Positions 34,329 through 35,216 of a stretch of 35,216 bases of DNA are shown piece after piece. The notes below the pieces were generated by a model. That model ran no database searches and was not told where the DNA came from. It saw nothing but the letters and a program-made list of their open reading frames with translations. Made by a program: the position numbers and the translations under genes. Position 1 is the first letter of the stretch. Every line of letters starts with the position of its first letter. Source of the DNA: Burkholderiales bacterium (GTDB lineage: Bacteria > Pseudomonadota > Gammaproteobacteria > Burkholderiales > Burkholderiaceae_C); contig JAIXTA010000032.1 in assembly GCA_027484405.1 (NCBI GenBank), positions 1 through 35,216 on the forward strand. Direction: 5' to 3'.

Positions 34329-35216
34329 ATGACCGTGATCAAGCAGGACGATCTCATCGAGTCCGTTGCCGCTGCGCTGCAATACATCAGCTACTACCAC
34401 CCGGCCGACTACATCGCGCACCTGGCCCGTGCCTATGAGCGCGAGCAGAGCCCGGCCGCCAAGGACGCCATCGCCCAGATCCTGACTAACAGCCGCATGT
34501 GCGCGGAAGGCAAGCGGCCGATCTGCCAAGACACCGGCATCGTCAACGTGTTCCTCAAGATCGGCATGAATGTCACATGGAGCGGCTTCACGGGCTCGAT
34601 CGCCGACGCCGTGAACGAAGGCGTGCGCCGCGGCTACCTCAATCCGGACAACAAGCTGCACGCCTCGATCCTGGCCGACCCGCACTTCGAGCGCAAGAAC
34701 ACGAAGGACAACACGCCAGCCGTGATCCACATGGAAGTAGTCCCCGGCGACAAGCTCGACGTGACCGTGGCCGCCAAGGGCGGCGGCAGCGAAAACAAGA
34801 GCAAGTTCGTGATGATGAACCCCAGCGACAACCTGGTGGAGTGGGTGCTCAAGACCGTGCCCACCATGGGCGCGGGCTGGTGCCCGCCGGGCATGCTCGG
34901 CATCGGCATCGGCGGCACGGCCGAGAAGGCCATGCTGATGGCCAAGGAAGTGCTGATGGAAGACATCGACATGTACGAGCTGCAGCAGCGCGGCCCGAGC
35001 AACAAGCTCGAGGAACTGCGCCTGGAGCTGTACGAAAAGATCAACGCGCTGGGCATCGGTGCACAGGGCCTGGGCGGTCTGACCACGGTGCTCGACGTGA
35101 AGATCGCCATGGCGCCGACGCATGCGGCCAGCAAGCCGGTGGCCATGATCCCGAACTGCGCCGCCACGCGCCATGCGCACTTCGTGCTCGACGGCGCCGG
35201 CCCGGCCTATCTCGAA
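34329..35216 (+). CDS. Fumarate hydratase class I (partial, cut by window edge)
   Basis: Iron-sulfur fumarase of the TCA cycle; the first 296 residues are visible, MTVIKQDDLIESVAAALQYISYYHP onward. The three cysteines expected to hold the [4Fe-4S] cluster are Cys66 (RPICQDTG), Cys185 (GAGWCPPGMLGIGIGG) and Cys277 (MIPNCAATRH). KGGGSENKSKF (150-160) is the substrate-binding block. The start has GGAG about 8 nt upstream. The reading frame stays open to the last base, and the C-terminal domain lies outside. Oxygen-sensitive class I enzymes share this architecture with L(+)-tartrate dehydratase; the long single-chain form favours fumarase. Confidence 0.95.
   Translation, partial: MTVIKQDDLIESVAAALQYISYYHPADYIAHLARAYEREQSPAAKDAIAQILTNSRMCAEGKRPICQDTGIVNVFLKIGMNVTWSGFTGSIADAVNEGVRRGYLNPDNKLHASILADPHFERKNTKDNTPAVIHMEVVPGDKLDVTVAAKGGGSENKSKFVMMNPSDNLVEWVLKTVPTMGAGWCPPGMLGIGIGGTAEKAMLMAKEVLMEDIDMYELQQRGPSNKLEELRLELYEKINALGIGAQGLGGLTTVLDVKIAMAPTHAASKPVAMIPNCAATRHAHFVLDGAGPAYLE

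Noticed and set aside
33633-35180. A 515-codon minus-strand frame opposite the UPF0114 and fumarase genes
   Set aside because: Shadow; Asp/His/Val-rich without any domain, and the plus strand has clear fumarase cysteine motifs.

Overview
The window is high-GC DNA of a betaproteobacterium, most likely order Burkholderiales. This is judged from gene order (scpB-rluB-rimP-nusA-infB, pilT/pilU beside yggS, ffs-dnaX-ybaB-recR, trxA-rho-rpmE2), protein sequence character and dense coding. No genus can be named from the sequence alone. There are no insertion sequences, prophages or CRISPR arrays. Nearly all genes are intact; only infB (left edge) and the class I fumarase gene (right edge) are cut by the window.

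Left part (1-9072, all minus strand): an information-processing operon runs leftward. An initiator tRNA with its own promoter and terminator is followed by scpB and rluB (ATGA overlap). Next comes a near-consensus sigma-70 promoter, a leader of about 150 nt containing an intrinsic terminator (a probable attenuator), then rimP, nusA and infB. Further right are a glutathione peroxidase and the type IV pilus retraction ATPases pilU and pilT.

Middle left (9299-13350): yggS (PLP homeostasis) and gluQ (glutamyl-queuosine tRNA-Asp synthetase) on plus, and an RhlE-like DEAD-box helicase on minus. The two long non-coding stretches flanking the helicase carry an unusual family of AT-rich palindromes, TTTTCAA-N7-TTGAAAA. 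They include two site pairs separated by exactly 20 bp on opposite sides of the helicase gene.

Centre (13350-24778): the most interesting region. A TonB-dependent outer-membrane receptor (minus) is divergent from a tightly packed plus-strand operon. That operon encodes a secreted cyanophycinase, an arginine-type ABC importer (AotJ, AotQ, AotM, AotP), an AotO/CphZ-like zinc beta-Asp-Arg dipeptidase embedded among the transporter genes, an ArgR-type AraC-family regulator and two arginine succinyltransferase subunits (AruF/AruG-like). The shared intergenic region has a perfect 21-bp-period tandem repeat that fits the Pseudomonas ArgR half-site pattern (TGTCGC-N8-AA-N5) except for its first base. 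Together this reads as a self-contained system to digest external cyanophycin, import the beta-Asp-Arg product, hydrolyse it and start arginine catabolism, under arginine-responsive control. The TonB receptor is a candidate outer-membrane entry port.

Right part (24790-35216): recR, ybaB and dnaX with the SRP RNA upstream (minus). Then on plus: trxA, rho, the zinc-independent L31 paralogue rpmE2, a membrane ArnT/PMT-like glycosyltransferase translationally coupled to a MATE transporter, a UPF0114 membrane protein and the start of a class I fumarase.
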